64,000 bases of DNA, from contig OZ243889.1 in the NCBI GenBank assembly GCA_965213525.1, positions 248,001-312,000 on the forward strand, in the 5' to 3' direction. The notes beneath the pieces are model-generated. The model did not search any database. It had not been told where the DNA came from and was given only the letters and a program-made list of their open reading frames with translations. Made by a program: the position numbers and the translations under genes. This stretch comes from G965213525 sp965213525 (GTDB lineage: Bacteria > Actinomycetota > Acidimicrobiia > Acidimicrobiales > Poriferisodalaceae). Positions 50,096 to 58,543 of this stretch are shown here, in pieces (positions within the stretch are counted from its first letter, which is position 1; the number at the start of each line of letters is the position of its first letter).

Positions 50096-51307
50096 ATGGA
50101 CGTCGTCGTGATCGTGATCGTCGTGGTGGCCCTGTTGACGCTGGTCATCGGGGTGCCGTTGTTCGTGCGGGGCCGGTCGAGCAGGGGTGACATCGACCCC
50201 GTGGCCCGTGGCGGGCTGGCCGCCCCGCCCCGCCCTGCCCGGGGGGTGCCGCCCGCTGGGTCCGCCCCCTCTGACGCCGTCATCGACGAATCCGACACGA
50301 TCCCGACCGACCGGTCCGCCACCCCCGTCGACGCCGACCGCACCGACACCGAGACCAGCGTCGACGAGCTCGAAGCGATGCTCGAGGCCCCCCCTGCGCC
50401 GGTCGAGGCGCCGTCGCTGCGCGACCGCCTCGGCCGGGCCCGGGCCACCATCTCGGAGTACCTGGGCTCGGTGCTCGGCCGCTCGGCGGTCGACGAGGAG
50501 ACCTGGGAGGAGCTCGAGGAGGCGTTGATCCTCGCCGACTGCGGGATGGGCGTGGCCACCGAGCTCGTCGAGGCGACCCGCCAGCGGGCCAAGGCCGACG
50601 CGGTCGACGACCCCGACATCGTTGTCTCCCTGCTGGCCGACGAGATGCGCGAGCGCCTGAGCGGCGACCGCACCCTGGCGATCACCCCCGGCGCCACCAA
50701 CGTGTGGCTGTTCGTCGGCGTCAACGGCGTGGGCAAGACCACCACGATCGGCAAGGTCGCCCAGCGGGCCGCCACCGAGGGCCACACCGTGCTGATGGCC
50801 GCCGGCGACACCTTCCGGGCCGCGGCGGCCGAGCAGCTCGGCGCCTGGGCCGAGCGCACCGGAGCCGACCTCGTCCGGGGCGGGGAGGGGGCCGACCCGG
50901 GGTCGGTGGTGTTCGACGGCGTGCAGGCCGCAGCGGCCCGGGGTGCTGATCTCGTGCTCGCTGACACCGCCGGGCGCCTGCACACCAAGACCAACCTCAT
51001 GGACGAGCTCTCCAAGGTCCGTCGCATCGCCGATCGCGACCCGGGCCAGGTCACCGAGGTGCTGCTGGTCATCGACGCGACCACCGGCCAGAACGGCCTC
51101 ACCCAGGCTGCCCAGTTCGCCGAGGCCACCGACGTGACCGGCGTGGTGCTCACCAAGCTCGACGGGTCGGCCAAGGGGGGCATCGTCTTCGCCATCGAGA
51201 CCCAGCTCGGCATCCCGGTGAAGCTGATCGGGGTGGGGGAGGGGGTCGCTGACCTCGTGCCCTTCGACCCTCGCGAGTTCGTCGACGCCCTGTTGTCAGC
51301 GGACTGA
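50096..51307 (+). CDS. ftsY: Signal recognition particle receptor FtsY
   Basis: GTPase that receives SRP-ribosome complexes at the membrane. 403 residues. An N-terminal membrane helix (VVVIVIVVVALLTLVIGVPLF) is followed by a disordered acidic A domain of about 85 residues, the N helical bundle, then the G domain: FVGVNGVGKTTTIGKVA, MAAGDTFRAAAAEQL, LVLADTAGRLHTK, VLTKLDGSAKGG and GVGEGVADLVPF. The membrane anchor is typical of actinobacterial FtsY. Partner Ffh is encoded next. Confidence 0.96.
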   Translation: MDVVVIVIVVVALLTLVIGVPLFVRGRSSRGDIDPVARGGLAAPPRPARGVPPAGSAPSDAVIDESDTIPTDRSATPVDADRTDTETSVDELEAMLEAPPAPVEAPSLRDRLGRARATISEYLGSVLGRSAVDEETWEELEEALILADCGMGVATELVEATRQRAKADAVDDPDIVVSLLADEMRERLSGDRTLAITPGATNVWLFVGVNGVGKTTTIGKVAQRAATEGHTVLMAAGDTFRAAAAEQLGAWAERTGADLVRGGEGADPGSVVFDGVQAAAARGADLVLADTAGRLHTKTNLMDELSKVRRIADRDPGQVTEVLLVIDATTGQNGLTQAAQFAEATDVTGVVLTKLDGSAKGGIVFAIETQLGIPVKLIGVGEGVADLVPFDPREFVDALLSAD

Positions 51308-51352
51308 CCCAGCGGCGGCGCAGCCGCCTGAACCTCGCACGACTCGAGCGCG

Positions 51353-51358
51353 TACGCT
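51353..51358 (+). promoter_or_regulatory. -10 box of ffh
   Basis: TACGCT, 11 nt before the ffh ATG; no ribosome site is present in the interval. Confidence 0.4.
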
Positions 51359-51369
51359 GACAGACCGTC

Positions 51370-52788
51370 ATGTTCGAGTCCCTCAGCGACCGCTTCGACG
51401 TCATCTTCGGGCGCCTCAAGGGCCGGGGCCGGCTCTCGGAGTCCGACATCGCCGAGGTGATGCGCGAGATCCGTCTCGCCCTTCTCGAAGCCGACGTCAG
51501 CCTGCCCGTCGTGAAGACCTTCACCGCCCGGGTCCGGGAGCGGGCATCGGGTGTCGAGGTGGCCAGGAGCCTCACGCCCGCCCAGCAGGTCATCAAGATC
51601 GTCAACGACGAGCTGACCGCCATCCTCGGCGGAGCCGACTTCGCCCTCACCTACGAGGCCCGCCCGCCCACCGTGATCCTCATGGCCGGCCTCCAGGGCT
51701 CGGGCAAGACGACCACCTCGGCCAAGCTGGCCCGCTGGACCAAGGCCCAGGGCCGCCACCCGCTGCTCGTCGGCGCCGACCTGCAGCGGCCCGCGGCCGT
51801 CGATCAGCTCCGCACCCTCGGCGGTCGCATCGACGTGCCGGTGTTCAGCGAGCCGGGTGACCCCGTGGCCACCGCGGTGGCCGGCGTGCGAGAGGCCCGC
51901 AGCACCGGCCGCGACGTGTGCATCATCGACACCGCAGGTCGTCTGGCCATCGACGCCGAGCTCATGGACCAGATCCGCCAGATCTCGGACCGCACCGAGC
52001 CGGCGTTCACGTTCCTCGTCATCGACGCCATGACCGGCCAGGACGCAGTGCGCACCGCCGAGGCGTTCCACACCACCCTCGCGCTCGACGCCGTCATCTT
52101 GACCAAGCTCGACGGCGACGCCCGTGGCGGCGCAGCGCTCAGCGTCAAAGAGGTGGTGGGGCGGCCCATCGCCTTCGCCAGCACCGGCGAAAAGCTCGAC
52201 GAGTTCGACGTGTTCCATCCGGACCGCCTCGCCGGGCGCATCCTCGGCATGGGCGATGTCCTCACCCTCATCGAGAAGGCCGAGGAGGCCTATGAGGCCG
52301 ACGAGGCCGAGGATGCGGCCAAGCGCCTCATGGAGGGCCGCTTCACCCTCGATGACTTCCTCGAGCAGATGCAGCAGCTCAAGAAGATGGGCTCGCTGAC
52401 CAACCTCATGGGGATGCTGCCCGGCATGCCCAAGGAGCTGCGCGACGCGGACATCGACGAGCGCGAGCTGGGGCGGGTCGAGGCCATCATCCGCTCGATG
52501 ACCCCTCAGGAGCGGGCCATGCCTGAGATCATCGACGCCTCTCGACGCGACCGCATCGCTGCGGGCTGTGGCAGCCAACCCGCCCAGGTGACCAACCTGT
52601 TGAAGCAGTTCAAAGAGGTCCAGAAGATGATGAAGGGCATGGGTGTCGGGCCGGGCAGGTCGGGGCGGGGGCGAGGCCGCAAGGCCAAGAAGGGCCGCAA
52701 GGGCGGCCGGGTGACCCCCAAGGGGGGCACCAAGGCCCCCACCCTGCCCGTCGGCGCCGACCTGAGGTTGCCCGGCTTGCCGGAGTGA
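51370..52788 (+). CDS. ffh: Signal recognition particle protein Ffh
   Basis: 472 residues. N domain LSDRFDVIFGRLKGRGRLSE, G domain MAGLQGSGKTTTSAKLA, GADLQRPAAVDQL, IIDTAGRLAID, ILTKLDGDARGGAAL, FASTGEKLDEFDVFHPDR, then the methionine-rich M domain (FLEQMQQLKKMGSLTNLMGM, GCGSQPAQVTNLLKQF, QKMMKGMG) that binds 4.5S RNA and signal peptides, and a basic tail. Complete. The SRP RNA gene is not in the window. Confidence 0.97.
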   Translation: MFESLSDRFDVIFGRLKGRGRLSESDIAEVMREIRLALLEADVSLPVVKTFTARVRERASGVEVARSLTPAQQVIKIVNDELTAILGGADFALTYEARPPTVILMAGLQGSGKTTTSAKLARWTKAQGRHPLLVGADLQRPAAVDQLRTLGGRIDVPVFSEPGDPVATAVAGVREARSTGRDVCIIDTAGRLAIDAELMDQIRQISDRTEPAFTFLVIDAMTGQDAVRTAEAFHTTLALDAVILTKLDGDARGGAALSVKEVVGRPIAFASTGEKLDEFDVFHPDRLAGRILGMGDVLTLIEKAEEAYEADEAEDAAKRLMEGRFTLDDFLEQMQQLKKMGSLTNLMGMLPGMPKELRDADIDERELGRVEAIIRSMTPQERAMPEIIDASRRDRIAAGCGSQPAQVTNLLKQFKEVQKMMKGMGVGPGRSGRGRGRKAKKGRKGGRVTPKGGTKAPTLPVGADLRLPGLPE

Positions 52789-52807
52789 CGGTCATCCCCG
52801 GGCCCGC

Positions 52808-52813
52808 TAGCAT
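52808..52813 (+). promoter_or_regulatory. -10 box of the rpsP group
   Basis: TAGCAT about 65 nt before rpsP, likely driving rpsP-khpA-rimM-trmD; a strong AGGAGG ribosome site precedes the rpsP GTG. Confidence 0.45.
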
Positions 52814-52878
52814 CTGTCGTTCGCCGGCGGCGCCGCTCGTCGACCCTCGCCCCACTTCCCCAGGAGGCTCAGCGCACC

Positions 52879-53484
52879 GTGGCCGTCAAGCTCCGACTCA
52901 CCCGCGTCGGCAAGAAGAAGCAACCTCAGTACCGGGTGGTCGCTGCTGACAGCCGTTCCCCGCGCGACGGGCGCTTCATCGAGATCATCGGCACCTACCA
53001 GCCTCGCCTCGAGCCCTCGGCGGTCAAGATCGACGGACCCCGGGCCCTGCACTGGCTCCGACACGGCGCCCAGCCCACCGAGCGCGTTCGCAAGCTCCTC
53101 GAGATCCAGGGCATCTGGGCGGCGTTCGCCGACGGGACCGAGCTACCGAGCGGCGAGGGCGGCGCAGAGGTGCCCGGCGACGTGGCGGCCACCGCGACGC
53201 CAGCTGATGTGGCCGATCCCGGGGCAGCCCCCCAGCCCCCTGCGCAGGGCCCTGACACAGCCGCTCGAGACGCCGACACCGACGCTGAGGCGTCCGGGGC
53301 CGAGGGCGAGCTGGCCCCGATGGACGCCGTCACCTTCGACACCGACCCAGACGGCGACCCCGCCGACGTCACCGCCGTCGCCCCGGCGGCCGCCGCCTTG
53401 ACCGGTGACGCTCCGGCCGGAGCCGTCCCCGAGGCCGCCGCCGACGCCGGCCCCGATGATCCTGCGCCGGGCGCACCGGCATGA
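52879..53484 (+). CDS. rpsP: 30S ribosomal protein S16 with long acidic extension
   Basis: The first ~83 residues are ordinary S16 (VKLRLTRVGKKKQPQYRVV, DGRFIEIIGTYQPR, WLRHGAQPTERVRKLLEI). The chain then continues for about 115 residues of Ala/Asp/Pro-rich sequence with few hydrophobic residues (DADTDAEASGAEGELAP), giving 201 residues against the usual 80-150. The extension is likely disordered and outside the ribosome core. Some Actinobacteria have S16 extensions, but this is long. The stop overlaps khpA by 4 nt. Confidence 0.95.
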   Translation: MAVKLRLTRVGKKKQPQYRVVAADSRSPRDGRFIEIIGTYQPRLEPSAVKIDGPRALHWLRHGAQPTERVRKLLEIQGIWAAFADGTELPSGEGGAEVPGDVAATATPADVADPGAAPQPPAQGPDTAARDADTDAEASGAEGELAPMDAVTFDTDPDGDPADVTAVAPAAAALTGDAPAGAVPEAAADAGPDDPAPGAPA

Positions 53485-53732
53485 GCGAGGACACCACCTA
53501 CGCCGAGCGCACGCTGCGCTACATCGTCGAGCACCTGGTCGACTACCCCGACGAGATCGACATCGAGGCGACGGTCGATTCCGCCACGGTGACCCTGGTG
53601 GCGCGCGTCGCCAAGTCCGACATGGGTCGGGTGATCGGCCGACGCGGGCGCGTCGCCCACGCCACCCGCACCCTCGTGCGCCAGGCCGCGGTCAACGACG
53701 GCCTGACCGCCGAGGTCGACTTCGCCGACTGA
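53481..53732 (+). CDS. khpA: KH-domain RNA-binding protein KhpA
   Basis: 83 residues: RTLRYIVEHLVDYPDEIDIE, then the KH signature VAKSDMGRVIGRRGRVA (GxxG loop) and HATRTLVRQAAVNDGL. Widely conserved between rpsP and rimM. It works with KhpB in RNA binding and cell-size control in other bacteria; khpB is not in the window. Confidence 0.93.
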   Translation: MSEDTTYAERTLRYIVEHLVDYPDEIDIEATVDSATVTLVARVAKSDMGRVIGRRGRVAHATRTLVRQAAVNDGLTAEVDFAD

Positions 53733-53736
53733 TCAC

Positions 53737-54216
53737 GTGCCCGTCGAGCCAGAGCACTGGCTGGAGGTCGGGCGCATCATCAAGGCCCACGGCCTGCGCG
53801 GGGAGGTCGTCGTCGATCTGATCACCGACCGGGCCGAGCGGCGCGTGCCCGGGGCCGAGCTGCGCACCAGCGACGGCGTGCTGGTCATCGCGTCGGTCAG
53901 GCCCCATCAGCAGCGGTGGCTGATGACCTTCGGCGGGGTGGGCGACCGCAGCGCCGCCGAGCGTCTGTCGGGCACGGTGCTGAGCGCGCCGGCGTTGCCT
54001 TCCGAGGACGACGGCGAGGTCTGGGCCCACGAGGTGATCGGACAGACGCTCGTCGACGCCGACGGCGTCGAGCGCGGCACGGTGACCGCACTCCAGTCGA
54101 ACCCGGCCTCGGATCTGCTCGTCCTCGACAGCGGTCACCTCGTGCCGCTCACCTTCGTCGTCGAGCTCGGCCCGCCGATCGTGGCCGATGTGCCCCCCGG
54201 GCTGTTCGACCTGTGA
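53737..54216 (+). CDS. rimM: 16S rRNA processing protein RimM
   Basis: 159 residues, a 30S assembly factor that binds S19. N-terminal barrel WLEVGRIIKAHGLRGEVVV, then a PRC-barrel domain with VWAHEVIGQTLVDADG and HLVPLTFVVELGPPIV. Normal length. GTG start 4 nt after khpA. Its stop overlaps the trmD GTG. Confidence 0.94.
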   Translation: MPVEPEHWLEVGRIIKAHGLRGEVVVDLITDRAERRVPGAELRTSDGVLVIASVRPHQQRWLMTFGGVGDRSAAERLSGTVLSAPALPSEDDGEVWAHEVIGQTLVDADGVERGTVTALQSNPASDLLVLDSGHLVPLTFVVELGPPIVADVPPGLFDL

Positions 54217-55028
54217 CCGGTGGGCGGGCCGCTGACCTGGAGCCCCCGGGCGCCTCTCCGGCTCCCGGTGCGCCCCGGTTGCGTGTCGACGTGATCACGC
54301 TGTTCCCCGAGCTCGTCGAGCACCACTGCTCGATCAGCCTCCTCGGGCGGGCCCAGCGGGAGGGCCGGCTCGAGGTGCGCACCCACGATCCCCGCCGGCA
54401 CACCGACGACGTCCATCGCAGCGTCGACGACGCTCCCTACGGCGGCGGCGCCGGGATGGTGCTGCGGCCCGAGCCGCTGTTCGCCTGCGTGGAGGCGGCG
54501 CAGCCGCCCCGGCCGCTGCTGTTGCTCGGCCCCGGCGGGCGTCGCTTCGACCAGTCCGTCGCCGGTGAGCTCGCGGCGCTGGGCGGCTTCTCGCTGCTGT
54601 GCGGGCGCTACGAGGGGGTCGACCAGCGGGTGAGCGAGCGATTGGTCGACGGCGAGCTGTCGATCGGTGACGTGGTGCTCGCCGGCGGGGAGGTGGCGGC
54701 CAACCTGGTGATCGAGGCCACCGCCCGGCTCGTGGACGGCGTGTGCGGCAACGCCGCCTCGGTGGTCGAGGAGTCCTTCACCGGAGGGTTGCTCGAGCAT
54801 CCGCAGTGGACCCGGCCGGCTTCGTTCCGCGGCGCCGAGGTCCCCAGCGCGCTGCGCTCGGGTGACCACGGCCGCATCGCGCGGTGGCGCCACGCCCAAC
54901 GGCTCGTGCGCACGGCCCGCCAGCGGCCCGACCTGCTGCTCGCCAGGGGTGGCCTCGATGCAACCGACCGGAGGGCCGCCGTGGACGCAGGCGTCGAGGA
55001 CGAGCTCGCCGACCTGGGCTGGGCCTGA
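54213..55028 (+). CDS. trmD: tRNA (guanine37-N1)-methyltransferase TrmD
   Basis: 271 residues from GTG 54213 (GTGA overlap with rimM). RVDVITLFPELVEHH, RSVDDAPYGGGAGMVLRPEP, LLCGRYEGVDQRVSERLVDG and the AdoMet-knot segment ELSIGDVVLAGGEVAANLV are all present; the C-terminus has EHPQWTRPASFRG. Methylates G37 of tRNAs reading CNN codons, preventing frameshifting. A short variable N-terminal extension precedes the core. It is the last gene of the rpsP group. Confidence 0.96.
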   Translation: MTGGRAADLEPPGASPAPGAPRLRVDVITLFPELVEHHCSISLLGRAQREGRLEVRTHDPRRHTDDVHRSVDDAPYGGGAGMVLRPEPLFACVEAAQPPRPLLLLGPGGRRFDQSVAGELAALGGFSLLCGRYEGVDQRVSERLVDGELSIGDVVLAGGEVAANLVIEATARLVDGVCGNAASVVEESFTGGLLEHPQWTRPASFRGAEVPSALRSGDHGRIARWRHAQRLVRTARQRPDLLLARGGLDATDRRAAVDAGVEDELADLGWA

Positions 55029-55219
55029 CCGCAGGGCCTGGCGATGGCTGCTGGTGGCGGCCCGACCGGCGGCCCGGGTCGAGGTCGTCGAGCGCAGCGA
55101 GGTGGGGGGCTGATCCGCGGCCCGGGCTCGGGTACAGTGCCGATCGGCGATCTGCGCTCACGGCGCTGTCGACCCTCGGGTGACCCGCACCCCCTTCGTG
55201 CACCAGGAGCGTTCGCGCC
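55029..55219 (+). promoter_or_regulatory. trmD-rplS spacer with a -10 box
   Basis: 191 bp without a gene. A TACAGT box lies at 55133-55138, giving rplS a leader of about 75 nt with an AGGAG ribosome site. No clear L19 leader fold could be recognised by eye. Confidence 0.45.
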
Positions 55220-55564
55220 ATGAAAGCCACCGATCTCCTCGACGCCCAGAGCCTGCGAGACGACGTCCCCGGTTTCGGCGCAGGCGACAACGTCAAGGTG
55301 CACGTGTTGGTGGTCGAGGGCAGCCGCCAGCGCATCCAGGTCTTCCAGGGCACCGTCATCGCCCGGCGCGGTGGTGGCATCCACGAGTCGTTCACGGTGC
55401 GCAAGCTCAGCTTCGGCGTGGGGGTCGAGCGCACGTTCCCCCTGCACTCGCCGATCATCGACCACATCGAGGTCGTGAGCCGCGGCGACGTGCGCCGGGC
55501 GAAGCTGTACTACCTGCGCGACCGCATCGGCAAGGCCGCTCGCGTCAAGGAGAAGCGGTACTAG
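55220..55564 (+). CDS. rplS: 50S ribosomal protein L19
   Basis: 114 residues. FGAGDNVKVHVLVVEGSRQR, FQGTVIARRGGGIHESFTVR, KLSFGVGVERTFPLHSP and LYYLRDRIGKAARVKEKR are diagnostic. It sits at the 30S-50S interface. In many bacteria lepB and rnhB follow; here yraN starts 7 nt downstream. Confidence 0.97.
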   Translation: MKATDLLDAQSLRDDVPGFGAGDNVKVHVLVVEGSRQRIQVFQGTVIARRGGGIHESFTVRKLSFGVGVERTFPLHSPIIDHIEVVSRGDVRRAKLYYLRDRIGKAARVKEKRY

Positions 55565-55571
55565 CGACGTC

Positions 55572-55919
55572 GTGCCCAGTACCCGACAGCGCCTCGGCGC
55601 CTGGGGTGAGGACCGCGCCGCCAACTGGTACGTCGAGCGCGGCGGCCGCATCGTCGCCCGCAACTGGCGGGTGCGCGAGGGCGAGCTCGATCTCGTCGTC
55701 GCCCTGGAGGGTCGCCTCGTCATCTGCGAGGTCAAGACCCGGCGCACCGCGCTGTTCGGCTCGCCGTTCGAGGCGGTGACCGCCCAGAAGCAGGCACGTC
55801 TGCGGCGCCTCGCCGTCCGGTTCCTGCGCGCCCACCCGGCCCTGGGGCCAGGCGCCTTGCGCTTCGACGTCGCTGCGGTCACCCCCGACGGGGTGGAGGT
55901 GCTGGAGGAGGCCTTCTGA
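55572..55919 (+). CDS. YraN family (UPF0102) endonuclease-like protein
   Basis: 115 residues. LGAWGEDRAANWYVERGGRI, VARNWRVREGELDLVV and VICEVKTRRTALFGSPFEAV form the restriction-endonuclease-like D-ExK core of the YraN/UPF0102 family. The family is linked by location to comM and dprA, as here, hinting at DNA uptake or repair. GTG start 7 nt after rplS. Confidence 0.92.
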   Translation: MPSTRQRLGAWGEDRAANWYVERGGRIVARNWRVREGELDLVVALEGRLVICEVKTRRTALFGSPFEAVTAQKQARLRRLAVRFLRAHPALGPGALRFDVAAVTPDGVEVLEEAF

Positions 55920-55943
55920 GCAGGCTCGTCGCCGAGGCGCAGC

Positions 55944-56054
55944 TCAGCCGAGCAGCGCCCAGGCGACGAGGGCGGCGCAGACGACGAGACCGGCAGCGAC
56001 GAAGACGACGTCGGACCGTCGGGCGACACGAGGACGGTTCGGATCGAAGCCCAT
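55944..56054 (-). CDS. Very small single-span membrane protein
   Basis: 36 residues: MGFDPNRPRVARRSD then one membrane helix VVFVAAGLVVCAALVAWALLG ending at the stop. The basic N-terminus would stay inside. The ATG is conventional but no ribosome site or clear box is seen. It lies between convergent-divergent neighbours (yraN and the enoyl-CoA hydratase). Short and only moderately certain. Confidence 0.45.
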   Translation of the reverse strand: MGFDPNRPRVARRSDVVFVAAGLVVCAALVAWALLG

Positions 56055-56102
56055 CGGTGCGATGATGGCACCCGTCGCATCGGGCCACCCGGGGGAGCGT
56101 CC

Positions 56103-56891
56103 ATGGAATCGGTCACCAAGAGGTCCCTGATCGTCGACGTCGACGACGCCGGGGTGGTCACGGTCACGATGAACCGCCCCGAGCGCAAGAACGCCGCCAG
56201 CCTGACGATGTGGGACGAGCTGCGCGAGACCTGGACGGAGTTCTCCGCCGATCCCGACGCGAGGGTCCTGGTGATGACCGGCGCCGGGGATGCCTTCTGC
56301 GCCGGAGCCGATCTGTGGGCCGACGAGGGCGGCGGCGGCCACCAGCTCATGGCCATGCAGGGCATCACGCGCACGGCGCTCGCCCTGCACCGCATCCCCA
56401 AGCCGACGCTGGCCAAGGTCAACGGGGTGGCGGTCGGCGCGGGGTGCAACATGGCGCTCGGCTGCGATCTCGTGCTGGCGTCTGACACCGCCCGGTTCTC
56501 GGAGATCTTCAGCCGACGAGGCCTGTCGGTCGACTTCGGCGGGACGTGGTTGCTGCCACGCCTCGTCGGGCTGCACAAGGCCAAGGAGCTGGCGCTGTTC
56601 GGCGACATCCTGTCGGCCCACGAGGCGGCGGAGATGGGCATCGTCAACCGCGTCGTGCCCGCCGCCGAGCTCGACGACGTGGCCGCCGACTGGGCGGCCC
56701 GGCTCGCAGCGGGGCCTCCGCTCGCGCTGTCGATGACCAAGCGGATGCTCAACGACGCCGGCGCGCGGTCGTTCGAGGATGCCCTCGAGGTCGAGGGCAT
56801 GGCCCAGACCGTCAACTTCTCGACCGCGGACACCGCCGAGGCGCTGCGGGCGTTCAGCGACAAGCGCGAGCCCCGCTTCGAGGGTCGCTGA
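56103..56891 (+). CDS. Enoyl-CoA hydratase/isomerase family protein
   Basis: 262 residues of the crotonase fold: VTVTMNRPERKNAAS, VLVMTGAGDAFCAGADL (oxyanion Ala-Gly-Ala-Asp), VNGVAVGAGCNMALGCDLVLA, RFSEIFSRRGLSVDFGGTWLL, LVGLHKAKELALFG and the C-terminal helix with TADTAEALRAFSDKREP. In classic hydratases two glutamates flank the active site; the first position is Cys-Asn here and the second reads Asp (VDFGG), so hydratase activity is doubtful and an isomerase or other crotonase reaction is more likely. ATG 56103. No other fatty-acid oxidation gene is adjacent. Confidence 0.88.
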   Translation: MESVTKRSLIVDVDDAGVVTVTMNRPERKNAASLTMWDELRETWTEFSADPDARVLVMTGAGDAFCAGADLWADEGGGGHQLMAMQGITRTALALHRIPKPTLAKVNGVAVGAGCNMALGCDLVLASDTARFSEIFSRRGLSVDFGGTWLLPRLVGLHKAKELALFGDILSAHEAAEMGIVNRVVPAAELDDVAADWAARLAAGPPLALSMTKRMLNDAGARSFEDALEVEGMAQTVNFSTADTAEALRAFSDKREPRFEGR

Positions 56892-56958
56892 GCCAGGGCC
56901 CCTGGTCGTGCGCCGAGCACCGTCTCCGGTGGCGATGGGGCGTGTGACACCCCCTCGG

Positions 56959-56964
56959 TAGGTT
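56959..56964 (+). promoter_or_regulatory. -10 box of comM-dprA
   Basis: TAGGTT about 70 nt before comM ATG 57034, which has a GGGGAG ribosome site. Confidence 0.4.
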
Positions 56965-57033
56965 CTGTCCTCGCCGGGTCATCCTCGGCGATCGCGACGC
57001 TACGGGCGTCGCCCCAACCCAGGGGAGCGGGCC

Positions 57034-58543
57034 ATGCTCGCCGAGGTCGCAGCCGCCACCGTCGTCGGTGTCGAGGGGCACCCCATCACGGTCCAGGTGC
57101 AGGTGGGCTCCGGCCTGCCGGGCTTCAGCGTCGTCGGGTTGCCCGACGCGAGCTGCCGGGAGAGTCGTGACCGCGTCCGCGCCGCCATCGAATCGAGCGG
57201 CCTCAGCTGGCCGCTGCGGCGCGTCACCGTCAACCTCGCCCCGTCCACGCTGCCCAAGCACGGCTCGGGGCTCGATCTCGCCATCGCCATGGGCGTGCTG
57301 GTGGCCTCGGGGCAGCTCGCCCCCGAGGTGCTCGAACGTCGGGGGTTCGTGGGCGAGCTCGGACTCGACGGGTCGGTGCGCCCGGTGCCGGGCATGGTGC
57401 CCCTGGCCCACGCCCTCGACCGGGCCGAGACGGTGGTCAGCCCGGCCGCCGCTCCTGACGCCCGTCTCGCCTCCCCAGGGGTGGTGCGCGGCGTCGATCA
57501 CCTGGGCGCCCTCGTCGCTGTCGTGTCCGACGGGGCGCCGTGGCCCGAGTTGCCCGCCGACGACGACGTCGCCGACGACGTCACCGTCGACGACCTGGCC
57601 GACGTTCGGGGGCAACCGACGGCGCGCCTCGCGCTGGAGGTGGCCGCAGCCGGTCGACACCACCTGCTGTTGATCGGTCCACCTGGTGCGGGCAAGACGA
57701 TGCTCGCCCGCCGCCTCCCCGGCGTCCTGCCGCCCCTCGACGACGCCGAGGCCCTCGAGGTGATGATGGTGCACTCGGCCGCCGGGCTCTGTCGTCGACC
57801 GTCCGAACGCCACCGACCACCCCTGCGGGCACCCCACCACGGCGCCTCGATCGTCTCGCTCGTCGGGGGCGGCACGGCAGCGGTCCGACCCGGCGAAGCC
57901 TGCCTCGCGCACCGGGGCATCCTGTTCCTCGACGAGCTCGGCGAGTTCGGCTCGGTCGCTCTCGACGCGCTGCGCCAACCCCTCGAAGAGGGTCGACTGA
58001 GGGTGGCGCGAGCCCGGGCGACCGTCGAGTTCCCCGCTCGCTTCCAGCTCGTCGCCGCCACCAACCCGTGCCCGTGCGGGGGCGACGGCGGACCGGCCGC
58101 CTGTCGCTGCAGCGATGCGGCCCGGGCGCGCTACCTCCGACGACTCTCAGGCCCCCTGCTCGACCCGGTTCGACCTGCGCGTGGTGGTGCCCCGGCCACC
58201 GGCCGCCGCTGTGCTCGACACCGCCGGCGGCGAAGCGACCGCCTGCGTGCGTGACCGGGTCTCGACCGCACGGCGTCGCGCCGAGGCCCGTGGCGTCGCC
58301 GCCAACGCCGACCTGGCCGCAGCCGACCTCGAGGACGCAGCCCGCCTCGATCCGCTCGCTCGTCGCCTCCTGCTCGCCGAGCTCGAGGGGGGCCGGCTCA
58401 GTCCGCGGGGGGTGCGGCGGGTGCGTGCGGTGGCGCTGACCCTCGCCGACCTCGCCGGGCGCGAACCCCCGCTCGACGACGAGGTCGTGGCGGCCGCCCT
58501 CGGATTGCGAGTCGAGCTCGCGCACCTGCTGGGTTCGGCATGA
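57034..58543 (+). pseudogene. comM: ComM/YifB Mg-chelatase-like AAA protein, interrupted by a frameshift
   Basis: Frame one runs from ATG 57034 through VVGLPDASCRESRDRVRAA, RVTVNLAPSTLPKHG, Walker A LLIGPPGAGKTMLARRLPG, GILFLDELGEFGSVALDALRQPLEEG and the zinc motif CPCGGDGGPAACRC to RLSGPLLD at about 58163. The family continues with RFDLRVVV, but that sequence is encoded in the next frame (58170 onward, ending at 58543 with ELAHLLGSA). The cause is one extra C: GACCCGGTTCGAC stands where GACCGGTTCGAC is expected (58164-58166). Corrected, it would be about 502 residues, normal for ComM, a branch-migration helicase in natural transformation. Real mutation or sequence error is undecided. Confidence 0.85.

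Noticed and set aside
49831..52578. 915-codon minus-strand open frame
   Set aside because: Antisense to the smc end, ftsY and ffh, which have full motif sets on the plus strand.
55029..55219. L19 leader riboregulator
   Set aside because: No convincing conserved stem could be drawn by eye; left as spacer with a promoter box.
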